From: Bacteroidota bacterium
GTDB lineage: Bacteria > Bacteroidota > Bacteroidia > Chitinophagales > Chitinophagaceae
Direction of reading: 5' to 3'
Assembly (NCBI GenBank): GCA_947458915.1
Contig: CANHAE010000005.1
Location: forward strand, 1-43,336
Length of the DNA: 43,336 nt
Shown here: in pieces, positions 25,708-33,810 of the stretch
Position numbering within the stretch: the first letter of the stretch is position 1
How the letters are laid out: every line of letters begins with the position of its first letter
Made by a program: the position numbers and the translations under genes
The notes under the pieces: generated by a model
The model's input: the letters and a program-made list of their open reading frames with translations, nothing else
Told to the model about the DNA's origin: nothing
Database searches by the model: none

Positions 25708-28700
25708 TTAAAAATTGCATTTAATACTAATGTTAAAAGTTTTTGAATTTGGATAACCGCCCAAATCAACCCCAAAGAGTGCCGGATTGTCACCATAACT
25801 ATTAATTTCTGGATCATAACCAGAATAATTAGTAAACGTAAATAAATTATTTGCACCAACAGCGAATCTTAAATTAGTAACCCCTTTAATAAAACCACTT
25901 GGCAAAGTATACCCTAGATTAATATTTTTAATTCTCACAAAACTACCGTCTTCTATAAATCTTCTAGAAAAAGGAAGTGTTCTCCAAAATTGTCTAATAA
26001 TTTTTGGTCCTGTTGCATTTGAATTATCTGCACCTTCCTTCCAAGCACCTTCAAACGCACTTAAAGAAATATTTTTTGAAGTACCTAGATTCCCATTCCA
26101 TGCCGAATTCATATTAACGATATCATTGCCTTGCACCCCATTAATAAAAATACTCAAATCGAAATTTTTGTATTTGAAATTATTAGTGAACCCAAATGTG
26201 TAATCAGGATTAACGTCACCAATAAATGTTCTATCTGTTGTAGAAAGAGAAGTTGGATCGTTGTCTAAATTCTTGTATTTAACTTCCCCAATCATCCTTT
26301 TAATGATATTTTCTGGCTGGGACATGTATAATAAAGAATTTCTTACTTCCGCTTCATTATCAAAATACCCGTCTTCTACATAACCATATAAAGCACCAAT
26401 AGGCATTCCAGGAACTTGAATAAATGGAGCGTCTCTAGTAGAAATATTACTTGCATACTGTTCTTTCAAATCACTTCCTAAACTAATAATTTTATTTCGG
26501 TTAAACGAAATATTGAAATTTGATTTCCACTGAAATTCTTTTGCATCAATAATAGTCGCATCTAATGCAACCTCAAGTCCTTTGTTTTCAATTGAACCCG
26601 AATTTCTTAGCTGACGCTGAAATCCAGTTGAAGCAGGAGTTGTAATATATTGCAATAAATCATTGGTTGTTTTTAAATACACATCAATATGTACATTCAA
26701 AGCACCTTTCAAAAAACCAACATCTAACCCTGCATTATATGCATTGGTTGTTTCCCATTTCAATTCAGGATTTGCTGGACCAGCGTAAACATCATCAGCT
26801 AAACCTGTTTGTACCGCACCATCGAATGGATAATTATATACTCCCAATTTTGATAAAGAAGCATAAGATCCAATTCCTTGATTACCTGTCTCTCCATAGC
26901 TAGCTCTCCAAATAAATTCGTTAATAAACGGCAACGATTCCATGAAATCTTCTTTATGCATTTTCCAAGCAAGTCCAGCAGAGGAGAAATCGGACCATTT
27001 ATTATTCTTTCCAAATTTACTTGAACCGTCTTTTCTTTGTGAAACAGATAAAGAATATTTATCGTTAAAAGTATAGTTAACCCTTCCTAAATAAGAGTTT
27101 AAATTTGATTGGTATTTGTTTGTAATAATAGGCAAGATTTGTTCTGCAGCTTGCATATTTTCATTCTGAAGTAAATCGTTCGGGAAAGTTTTAGCTTCGG
27201 CCCTTTGTGATTGACCAATATTTTGCTCGAATGTACTTGCTGCAGTTGCTGTAAAACTATGCTTACCCGTTCTTTTAGTGAAAGTCAAGATACTTTCCGA
27301 AACTAAGCTAGACCAATTATTATCCGATTTCAATCCCCAACCCTTTGAGGCAAAACCTTCGTAAACAGTTCGTGGATAGTATTGATCTCTACTATTACTT
27401 CCATAATTAACACCAAGGTTTTGTTTAAATTTCAGGTTTTTGCTTATCGTCGCCTCAACATAATTGGAAGTAAATATATTAATAGCTGTAACCTTATTAA
27501 GTACACTATTTACGTAAATAAAAGGATTCGTTATAAAATCATCTCCAAGACCATCGTAATCCTCAATAGTTCTCATTGTGCTAGGAAAGGTTAACGCCGA
27601 CCTAATAACACCAGCACTTGCAGCATCTGACTTATCAGTCCCAGTTTTAACGCCTTGCATAGTTGAATTAGAAAGCGCCGTGCTAGTTCCCACTTTAATG
27701 AATTTACCAACATTTCGATTTAAGTTAAAACTTAACCCGATTTTTTTAAAGTTCGAATTTTGAATAACACCATCTTGGTTAGTATGACTTAATGTAAGGT
27801 TATGATTACCTGCCTCACTTGCGCCTGATATATTCAGACTATACTGTTGGCTATACCCTCTTCTAAAAATTTTATCTTGCCAATTATTACGCTCACTCTC
27901 ATACAAAGAAACATCTGGGAATAATAAATTATAATTAGTGCCATCATATTTATTAGAATTCTTGTAAGCGATATTTTGGAAATTCGCATATTCATAAGGA
28001 TTCAGTACTCTAATAATTTTACTCACTTCTGACATACCAATATTAACATTCAATTCTACTTTATCTTTTCCTATTTTACCTTTTCTAGTAGTTATTAATA
28101 CAACTCCATTAGCTCCTCTTGACCCGTAAATTGCTGTAGCAGATGCATCCTTTAAAACGTCAATAGACTCGATATCATTAGGGTTAATAAAGGATAAGGC
28201 ATTAATAGTTTGTTTTTCGTCACCCCCTAAAGATTCAGGCGTAGAACCAGAACTAGTATTATTAAAAGGAACTCCGTCAATTACGTATAATGGCTCAGTT
28301 CCACCAAGGAAGGAATTAGCACCACGAATTTTTATACTTAAGCCAGCACCAGGCGCCCCGTCATTTTGTGTAACATTCACCCCAGCCAATTTTCCTTGCA
28401 TTGCTTGTAAGATATTATTTGGGTTATCTCTTACTAATTCCTCGCGTGTAAGCCTTTGAATGGCTCCAGTAACTTCTGTTTTCTTAAGGCTACCATAGCC
28501 AATCACCACTACATCAGATAGTGTGGAGGCCAATGATATTAATTCGAAATTTAAGACAGTGTTATTGCCTATCACTTTTTCGGCGTTTTCCATTCCTACA
28601 TAAGAGGCAGAAAGTCTTAAAGTACCTACAGCGACATCAATTGTGTATTGACCTTTGATATTAGTAAGCAAACTACCCTTTTGGCCTTTAGCAAAAATAG

Positions 28701-28824
28701 CAGCACCAGCTAAAGGCTCTCCTTTTTCATTAGTTACAGTACCTGTAATTCGTTTAGTTTGAGCGGTAACTAAATAACTTGATAATACACATAGTAGTAG
28801 CAAGAAAAATTTATTTTTTCCCAT
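25708..28824 (-). CDS. susC: SusC/RagA-family TonB-dependent outer-membrane transporter
   Basis: Imports mannan oligosaccharides through the outer membrane, powered by TonB. The 1038 aa protein has a signal peptide (about 1-21, ending VTAQ), a carboxypeptidase-regulatory-like domain (about 25-95, ITGTVTNEKGEPLAGA) and the SusC plug signature VVVIGYGSLKKTEVTGAI (about 105-122). The plug continues with YVIDGVPFNN and DVLKDASATAIYGSRGANGV, and a long beta-barrel follows. The barrel's last residue is Phe (KCNF), as required for BAM assembly. It is the first gene of the mannan operon and divergent from the AraC regulator. Confidence 0.95.
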   Translation of the reverse strand: MGKNKFFLLLLCVLSSYLVTAQTKRITGTVTNEKGEPLAGAAIFAKGQKGSLLTNIKGQYTIDVAVGTLRLSASYVGMENAEKVIGNNTVLNFELISLASTLSDVVVIGYGSLKKTEVTGAIQRLTREELVRDNPNNILQAMQGKLAGVNVTQNDGAPGAGLSIKIRGANSFLGGTEPLYVIDGVPFNNTSSGSTPESLGGDEKQTINALSFINPNDIESIDVLKDASATAIYGSRGANGVVLITTRKGKIGKDKVELNVNIGMSEVSKIIRVLNPYEYANFQNIAYKNSNKYDGTNYNLLFPDVSLYESERNNWQDKIFRRGYSQQYSLNISGASEAGNHNLTLSHTNQDGVIQNSNFKKIGLSFNLNRNVGKFIKVGTSTALSNSTMQGVKTGTDKSDAASAGVIRSALTFPSTMRTIEDYDGLGDDFITNPFIYVNSVLNKVTAINIFTSNYVEATISKNLKFKQNLGVNYGSNSRDQYYPRTVYEGFASKGWGLKSDNNWSSLVSESILTFTKRTGKHSFTATAASTFEQNIGQSQRAEAKTFPNDLLQNENMQAAEQILPIITNKYQSNLNSYLGRVNYTFNDKYSLSVSQRKDGSSKFGKNNKWSDFSSAGLAWKMHKEDFMESLPFINEFIWRASYGETGNQGIGSYASLSKLGVYNYPFDGAVQTGLADDVYAGPANPELKWETTNAYNAGLDVGFLKGALNVHIDVYLKTTNDLLQYITTPASTGFQRQLRNSGSIENKGLEVALDATIIDAKEFQWKSNFNISFNRNKIISLGSDLKEQYASNISTRDAPFIQVPGMPIGALYGYVEDGYFDNEAEVRNSLLYMSQPENIIKRMIGEVKYKNLDNDPTSLSTTDRTFIGDVNPDYTFGFTNNFKYKNFDLSIFINGVQGNDIVNMNSAWNGNLGTSKNISLSAFEGAWKEGADNSNATGPKIIRQFWRTLPFSRRFIEDGSFVRIKNINLGYTLPSGFIKGVTNLRFAVGANNLFTFTNYSGYDPEINSYGDNPALFGVDLGGYPNSKTFNISIKCNF

Positions 28825-28841
28825 ATGGCAATTAATTTAAT

Positions 28842-28849
28842 CAAATGTA
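28842..28849 (-). promoter_or_regulatory. Putative -7 promoter box of the mannan operon
   Basis: On the minus strand TACATTTG fits TAnnTTTG and lies 17 bp before the susC start codon. No TTTG is found at the usual -33 distance, which would suit a promoter that needs an activator. Confidence 0.4.
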
Positions 28850-28886
28850 GATATATAAAGAATAAATATATGATACTATTTTATCC

Positions 28887-28912
28887 ATTAATTGTATTTT
28901 TTTACAATTAAT
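28887..28912. promoter_or_regulatory. Inverted repeat in the susC-araC divergent region
   Basis: Arms ATTAATTGTA and TACAATTAAT (10 bp each, perfect) flank six T. The repeat lies 38 bp upstream of the putative -7 box of susC, where an activator would bind. AraC-family proteins usually bind direct repeats, so assignment to the neighbouring regulator is open. The rest of 28825-29032 is AT-rich with no other clear site. Confidence 0.45.
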
Positions 28913-29032
28913 AGGGCTTTTAATTATTGAAAAAAATATTAAATAAATGATTAAAAGGCGATTATCCTAAATTTTATTGATAGATTTACCTTAGAATTTG
29001 AATGGTATTAATTTAACGTAAATAAACCTACT

Positions 29033-29899
29033 TTGCTTAAAGAAATAACTCCATTAACTGCAAGTGATTGCTTTACAGTGTTTTCGAGGACCAAAACAGA
29101 GTTTGATTTCCCATTACATTTTCATGAAGAATATGAACTAAACTTTATTCTACATGCCGGAGGTGCTAAAAGAATCATTGGAGATCATATAGAAGAAATT
29201 AGTGATTTGGAACTTGTATTAATAGGACCAAATCTCCCACATTGTTGGAAAACACACATATGTAAAAGCAAAAAAATAATAGAAATCACTATTCAATTTC
29301 ATAGAGAGCTTTTTGATGACAAATTTTTGAGACGCAATCAGTTATGCTTAATTAATGAAATGTTCGAGAAGTCAAAAAGAGGCATTTCCTTTTCTAAATC
29401 GACTATTCTAAAAATACAAAATAAACTTAAGCGTTTTTCGGAAAAAAAGGGTTTTGATTCAGTTTTGGAGCTCATGTCCACACTCAATGAATTATCAAAA
29501 TCTAAAAATATGAAAGTGCTTTCAGATGGGTGTGTGCGCACAAGTAAGCCTAACTATCACAGTAGAAGAATTGAAAAGGTAGTTGAATACTTAATTCAAC
29601 ATTTTGACAAAAAGGTAACATTAAGTGATGTAGCCAAATTAGCCAATATGACTGAAGTATCGTTTAGTAGATTTTTTAAAGCAAATACTGGGATTACTTT
29701 TATAGACAATTTATTAGAGATAAGAATTGCAAATGCTTCTAGATTATTAATTGACACAAATCAAAATATTACCGAAATTGCCTATAATTGCGGCTTTAAT
29801 AATATTTCAAATTTTAATAGGCTTTTCAAAAAGAAAAAAGGTTGCGCTCCTAAAGCTTTTCGTGAAGACTATAATTATGAAAGTCGCGTATTTATTTAA
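29033..29899 (+). CDS. AraC-family transcriptional regulator of the mannan locus
   Basis: The 288 aa protein has an N-terminal cupin-like sensor domain (about 15-110, with FPLHFHEEYELNFI) and a C-terminal double helix-turn-helix (about 185-282: VTLSDVAKLANMTEVSFSRFFKANTG and NITEIAYNCGFNNISNFNRLFKKKKG). The start is a TTG: an in-frame TAA lies seven codons upstream and no ATG precedes the cupin. The divergent position makes it the likely activator of susC and the genes behind it. This is a cytosolic one-component sensor, unlike the hybrid two-component or sigma/anti-sigma systems that control many Bacteroidota glycan loci. An SGNH esterase gene follows 11 bp later. Confidence 0.9.
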   Translation: MLKEITPLTASDCFTVFSRTKTEFDFPLHFHEEYELNFILHAGGAKRIIGDHIEEISDLELVLIGPNLPHCWKTHICKSKKIIEITIQFHRELFDDKFLRRNQLCLINEMFEKSKRGISFSKSTILKIQNKLKRFSEKKGFDSVLELMSTLNELSKSKNMKVLSDGCVRTSKPNYHSRRIEKVVEYLIQHFDKKVTLSDVAKLANMTEVSFSRFFKANTGITFIDNLLEIRIANASRLLIDTNQNITEIAYNCGFNNISNFNRLFKKKKGCAPKAFREDYNYESRVFI

Positions 29900-29910
29900 A
29901 TAAAAAACAT

Positions 29911-30573
29911 ATGAAATTCATTAAACAGAGATTTTTAGTACTGCTATTTGTGATTTGTATCATCCAATCAAATGCACAACCATTTATTAATGAAATAAAT
30001 GCATTCAGAAAAGCAGATTCTATCAATACCCCTATAAAGAAGCCTATTCTATTTATTGGCAGTTCAAGTTTTACAAATTGGAAAGATGTATCTGCTTCCT
30101 TTCCAAAACATACTATTTTAAATAGAGGTTTTGGTGGTTCCTCTTTACCTCATTTAATAACTTATGCAGAGGATATTATATTTAAATACAACCCTAAGCA
30201 AATTGTTATTTACTGTGGCGAAAACGACCTTTCAGGTGGTCCACAAATTACTTCAGAAGTAGTATTAGAAAGATTTACCGAACTATTTAAGTTAATTAGA
30301 AGCAGGTACCCAAAAGTTCCTATTGCTTATATTTCAATGAAGCCTAGTCCGAGCAGGGAGAAATTATTAAATGTAATGCAGGAAGGAAACGAAAAAATAA
30401 AAAAATTCATACAGGTTCAAAAAAAATCCGTCTATATCAATGTATACAGTAGTATGTTAAACAAAGATGGAAGTATAATGACTGATATTTTTTTATCAGA
30501 TAAATTGCACATGAATAAAAAGGGTTATGAGATTTGGCAAAAAATAATCGAGCCCTATTTAGTAAATAACTAG
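29911..30573 (+). CDS. Secreted SGNH/GDSL-type hydrolase, probable acetylesterase
   Basis: A 220 aa single-domain SGNH hydrolase with a Sec signal peptide (hydrophobic 8-18, cleavage likely after NAQ). The blocks are FIGSSSFTNW (nucleophile Ser 51 or 52), NRGFGGSS (block II Gly), YCGENDLSGG (Asn 105) and the catalytic His in DKLHMNKKGYEIW. The location, cotranscribed with the mannan regulator, suggests it removes acetyl groups from mannan or its oligosaccharides, in parallel with the CE2-type enzyme. No known CE subfamily is certain; an esterase for another acyl group is possible. Confidence 0.8.
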   Translation: MKFIKQRFLVLLFVICIIQSNAQPFINEINAFRKADSINTPIKKPILFIGSSSFTNWKDVSASFPKHTILNRGFGGSSLPHLITYAEDIIFKYNPKQIVIYCGENDLSGGPQITSEVVLERFTELFKLIRSRYPKVPIAYISMKPSPSREKLLNVMQEGNEKIKKFIQVQKKSVYINVYSSMLNKDGSIMTDIFLSDKLHMNKKGYEIWQKIIEPYLVNN

Positions 30574-30627
30574 TAATAACTATATAAGGTTGTTCATTGT
30601 TTTACTAACTTACATAAAAGCAAAAAA

Positions 30628-31788
30628 ATGGCAATATCAGTATGGGAAAAGGAAACCTATTATGCACCAAAAGATGTGGTAATTGTAGGTTGTGGATTTG
30701 TAGGATTATGGACAGCATATGAATTGATTAACAAAAACCCTAAATTAAATATCACCATTTTGGAACGCGGTGTGATACCATCGGGCGCAAGTACGCGCAA
30801 TGCAGGCTTCAGTTGTTTTGGAAGTGTGTCAGAACTAATATACGATGTGCAATTAATGGGCGAAGCCAATATGCTAGAAACTGTGAAAATGCGCTATGAT
30901 GGATTGCAGAAAATTCAAAATGTATTTGGAAAAGAAGAGATAGATTATGACCAGTTTGGAGGCTATGAATTGTTTGAAGATGGAGGAGCTTATGATATCA
31001 GTAAATTAGATACGGATATTGCCTATTTAAATAAAGTATTAGCTCCAGTTTTAGGAACACCAAAGAAAAATGGCAAGTACGTTCCTATATATACCAATGA
31101 AAGCAAACAAATAAAGAAGTTAGGATTCCAAAATATAAACGCTTTAGCATATAGTCCGTTTGAAGGGCAATTAAATTCTGCAAAGTTGGTATTAGCCTTA
31201 CAAAAAGCGGTGCAAGGCAAAGGAGTACAAATATTATTCAACACTGAGGTAAAGAAGTTTAAAAGTCATAAAAAGGGCGTAACAATAAAAACAAATTTAG
31301 AAGCTGTACTTGAAACTAAGCAGTTGTTAATTTGCACTAATGGATTTGTAAAACAATTATTGCCGGAGTTAGATGTAGTACCAGCAAGAGGACAGGTATT
31401 TGTAACTGAACCCATTCCTAATTTAAAATTCAAAGGCACTTTCCATTTTGACGAAGGCTTTTATTATTTCAGGAACCTAGGCAAAAGGTTATTATTAGGA
31501 GGTGCACGAAACAAGGATTTTAAAAACGAAAAAACAACCTCTCTAGAAACTTCAAAGTTGATACAAAAAACATTAGAGGAGTTTATGATGAAACGTATAT
31601 TACCAAAGGGGGCTAAGAAACCAAAAATCGAACTAAGATGGAGCGGCACTATGGGAATGGGGAAAATTAAAAAACCTATTATTCAACAGTTGCAACCCAA
31701 TGTATATTGTGCTGTGCGCATGAGTGGTATGGGTGTAGCTATTGCTCCTATTGTAGCACAAAAAGCAGTAGAATTAATGCGCGGGTAA
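30628..31788 (+). CDS. FAD-dependent oxidoreductase (DAO family)
   Basis: The 386 aa protein begins with a Rossmann dinucleotide fold (VVIVGCGFVGLWTAYEL, residues about 18-34, with ILERG at the end of the second strand) and continues in the D-amino-acid oxidase/glycine oxidase pattern. ASTRNAGFSCFG is the FAD-contact motif seen in this family, and the C-terminus has LRWSGTMGMG-like RWSGTMGMGK and CAVRMSGMGVAIAP. The substrate is probably an amine or amino acid but cannot be fixed from the sequence. It starts a plus-strand run with trmB 15 bp downstream and lies 54 bp after the esterase. Confidence 0.85.
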   Translation: MAISVWEKETYYAPKDVVIVGCGFVGLWTAYELINKNPKLNITILERGVIPSGASTRNAGFSCFGSVSELIYDVQLMGEANMLETVKMRYDGLQKIQNVFGKEEIDYDQFGGYELFEDGGAYDISKLDTDIAYLNKVLAPVLGTPKKNGKYVPIYTNESKQIKKLGFQNINALAYSPFEGQLNSAKLVLALQKAVQGKGVQILFNTEVKKFKSHKKGVTIKTNLEAVLETKQLLICTNGFVKQLLPELDVVPARGQVFVTEPIPNLKFKGTFHFDEGFYYFRNLGKRLLLGGARNKDFKNEKTTSLETSKLIQKTLEEFMMKRILPKGAKKPKIELRWSGTMGMGKIKKPIIQQLQPNVYCAVRMSGMGVAIAPIVAQKAVELMRG

Positions 31789-31791
31789 TAC

Positions 31792-31799
31792 TATCTTTG
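31792..31799 (+). promoter_or_regulatory. Putative -7 promoter box of trmB
   Basis: TATCTTTG matches TAnnTTTG and ends 4 nt before the trmB ATG, only 3 nt after the preceding stop codon. It would allow trmB to be transcribed on its own, as an almost leaderless mRNA. Confidence 0.4.
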
Positions 31800-31803
31800 C
31801 CGC

Positions 31804-32610
31804 ATGGGGCAGAAAAAACTAATCAAGTTTGCAGCAATTAAGGAATATGAAAATGTATTGGAATACCCACAAGGTATGCCAGGCAAATGGGCTGCATTTT
31901 TTACTGAATTAGGAAAAGGCAGTGTGCACATTTCATTGGACCAACTGACTGTTGAACAACCCAATAAGCCATTGCTATTAGAATTAGCTTGTGGCCGTGG
32001 CGAATATGCAGTAGGCTTGGGCCGCATGTTCCCTGAACAAAATTTTATAGGCCTCGATATTAAGGGAAACCGCATTTGGAAAGGTGCAGGTATTGCTATT
32101 AAAGAAGGACTTAAGAATATAGCTTTTGTAAGAACACAAATTGACCAAGTAACTAACTATTTTAAAAAGGACGAAGTAAGTGAAATATGGATCACTTTTC
32201 CTGACCCACAAATACGTTTATCCAAAGCAAAAAAACGACTTACGCACCCAAAATTTCTTAGGCAATACCAACAGTTTTTACAACCAGGCGGAATAGTACA
32301 TTTAAAAACTGATAGCCCAAATTTGTATCAGTTCACCTTAGCGGTAATTGAACTTTATGAATTAACCTTATTGGAACAAACAGCCGACTTATATGCGCAA
32401 GCAAGTATTGACCCACGTTGCACCATTAAAACTTACTATGAAGGTTTGAATATTGCAGGCAGTAATAAAATACATTATATACAATTTAAGCTAGACAAAG
32501 CATTGCCAGCCGATAAGGAAGAAATATTAAAGGAAATAATAGCAACTTTTGAAGTGACTGAAACGCACGACGCAAAACGAGAAAGAGGCATGCAACCAAA
32601 AGAAAAGTAA
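31804..32610 (+). CDS. trmB: tRNA (guanine-N7-)-methyltransferase
   Basis: TrmB makes m7G46 in the tRNA variable loop using S-adenosylmethionine. The 268 aa protein has the SAM motif LELACGRGEYAVGL (about 59-72), the acidic LDIKGNRIWKGA, and the family signature ITFPDPQIRLSKAKKRLTHPKFL (read in part: WITFPDPQ, then RLTHPKFL), followed by GGIVHLKTDS. It is longer than E. coli TrmB, with about 45 aa before the fold and a lysine- and glutamate-rich tail. It lies 5 bp before the DUF5522 gene. Confidence 0.92.
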   Translation: MGQKKLIKFAAIKEYENVLEYPQGMPGKWAAFFTELGKGSVHISLDQLTVEQPNKPLLLELACGRGEYAVGLGRMFPEQNFIGLDIKGNRIWKGAGIAIKEGLKNIAFVRTQIDQVTNYFKKDEVSEIWITFPDPQIRLSKAKKRLTHPKFLRQYQQFLQPGGIVHLKTDSPNLYQFTLAVIELYELTLLEQTADLYAQASIDPRCTIKTYYEGLNIAGSNKIHYIQFKLDKALPADKEEILKEIIATFEVTETHDAKRERGMQPKEK

Positions 32611-32615
32611 AAACA

Positions 32616-32831
32616 ATGACTGAAGGAATACAATATTATTTAGACCTAAATGGTAAATGGGTGTTTACAGAAACTTACCATAAAGAAAGGGGCTATTGTT
32701 GCGGTAATGCTTGCAGGCATTGCCCCTATAAGTATGAGGCAGTTCCAGAACCAGTAAGGTCAAGGTTGTTACTCATAAAAGAATTAAGTACCATTAAAAA
32801 TCCCAATGCAGTACACGGCGAAGACAAATGA
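32616..32831 (+). CDS. Small four-cysteine protein (DUF5522 family)
   Basis: A 71 aa protein of unknown function, recognisable by GYCCGNACRHCPYKY, with Cys at 28, 29, 33 and 36. The spacing would suit a bound zinc ion or iron-sulphur cluster, but neither is shown. Small proteins with this motif are widespread in Bacteroidota and other bacteria. It lies 5 bp after trmB, and its last 26 bp overlap the start of the alkyltransferase-like gene in another frame, so the three genes are translationally linked. That linkage may hint at a role in nucleic-acid maintenance. Confidence 0.85.
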   Translation: MTEGIQYYLDLNGKWVFTETYHKERGYCCGNACRHCPYKYEAVPEPVRSRLLLIKELSTIKNPNAVHGEDK

Positions 32832-33153
32832 TTTTTTTAAAAACGTATTTGATGTAGTACGTTTAATTCCCAAAGGGCGTGTTACCAGCTATGGCGCAAT
32901 TGCAAAATATTTGGGGACAGGTGGAAGCTCCCGGATGGTAGGCTGGGCCATGAATGCGTCACATGGTGTAAAACCAAAAGTACCCGCACACCGTGTAGTA
33001 AATAGAAATGGGATGCTAAGCGGGAAGGCACATTTTGAAACCCCCACTAAAATGGAGGAGTTATTATTGAAAGAAAAAATAATAGTCAAAAATGAAACTG
33101 TCCTGGACTTTGAAAAACTATTTTGGGACCCTGCAGAGGAAATAGGATTATAA
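32806..33153 (+). CDS. Alkyltransferase-like protein (ATL, MGMT family)
   Basis: ATL proteins bind O6-alkylguanine in DNA, flip it out and hand the lesion to nucleotide excision repair; they do not transfer the alkyl group. The 115 aa protein is the MGMT DNA-binding domain: VFDVVRLIPKGRVTSYGAIA, the Arg finger region GGSSRMVGWAMN, and PAHRVVNRNG. In a true methyltransferase that last motif is PCHRV; here Ala 61 replaces the reactive Cys. The start ATG lies inside the DUF5522 gene (26 bp overlap). A strong terminator follows. Confidence 0.9.
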   Translation: MQYTAKTNDFFKNVFDVVRLIPKGRVTSYGAIAKYLGTGGSSRMVGWAMNASHGVKPKVPAHRVVNRNGMLSGKAHFETPTKMEELLLKEKIIVKNETVLDFEKLFWDPAEEIGL

Positions 33154-33184
33154 AAAAAGGAGCAATACTATTGCTCCTTTTTTT
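33152..33184. terminator. Bidirectional rho-independent terminator
   Basis: A perfect 14-bp stem (33152-33165 with 33171-33184), loop TACTA, with seven A on the left and seven T on the right. It separates the convergent ATL and DUF420 genes. Confidence 0.93.
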
Positions 33185-33200
33185 GTCTTAATACAAAGTA

Positions 33201-33785
33201 CTAATTATAATAAGTACGAATCATTAAATAAACTATTGGCCCTGTTACCGCAACATAAAACCATAACGGCCATGTACGCTTCGCCATTTTTTTATGTGCT
33301 TCAAAATCCCCTGTCAATGCACGGTAGCTAGTAAACAAAATAAAAGGAAGTATAACAGCAGCTAAAACAATATGTGTAGTAAGCAGTATTAAATAAAAAG
33401 GGCGCACATTGCCTACTATTGCTTTTTCAGCATCAGAAACAATACCATCCAGGTTAGCATCACCAAACTTGGCTTCACCCGCTAATAAATGGTGTGCAAT
33501 ATAGGTAACCAAAAATAAAGCAGAAAGCACTAACGCGGTAAGCATTAAATTTTTGTGTAGTTGGTACTTTTTTTGTTTAACTGCAACTAGCGCATACACA
33601 AGCACAACAGCTACTAAACTATTAATAACCGCATTCATAGTAGCGAAAATATGTTTATCAAAAGGTAATTCAACCTGTAAGCTAAACTTACTTAAAAAAG
33701 TAACTGCAACAAAAACTACTACGGACAATACAATGATAACCGTGTTTGCTAGTTTATCATTCTTTTTAATTACTGGTGCTAACAT
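33201..33785 (-). CDS. DUF420 membrane protein (CtaM-like oxidase assembly factor)
   Basis: A 194 aa integral membrane protein with about five hydrophobic helices and conserved His residues in the membrane-flanking parts (YIAHHLLAGEAKFG, LLTTHIVLAAVILPF, AHKKMAKRTWPLWFYVAVTGPIVYL). DUF420 proteins include CtaM of Gram-positive bacteria, needed for aa3-oxidase function, and here the gene follows sco1 by 25 bp at the end of the oxidase cluster. A role in cytochrome oxidase maturation is therefore likely. The exact biochemical step is not known. Confidence 0.85.
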   Translation of the reverse strand: MLAPVIKKNDKLANTVIIVLSVVVFVAVTFLSKFSLQVELPFDKHIFATMNAVINSLVAVVLVYALVAVKQKKYQLHKNLMLTALVLSALFLVTYIAHHLLAGEAKFGDANLDGIVSDAEKAIVGNVRPFYLILLTTHIVLAAVILPFILFTSYRALTGDFEAHKKMAKRTWPLWFYVAVTGPIVYLMIRTYYN

Positions 33786-33810
33786 ATTTCTATTTTTAAA
33801 ATTTATTTTA

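Noticed and set aside
30548-30556. TCGAGCCCT, also in the T arm at 15025-15033, as an attachment-site repeat around the mannan block
   Set aside because: Nine bases without extension are expected by chance at this distance, and no integrase is present.
32806-33153. Active O6-methylguanine-DNA methyltransferase
   Set aside because: The reactive Cys of PCHRV is Ala here, so it is an alkyltransferase-like protein.
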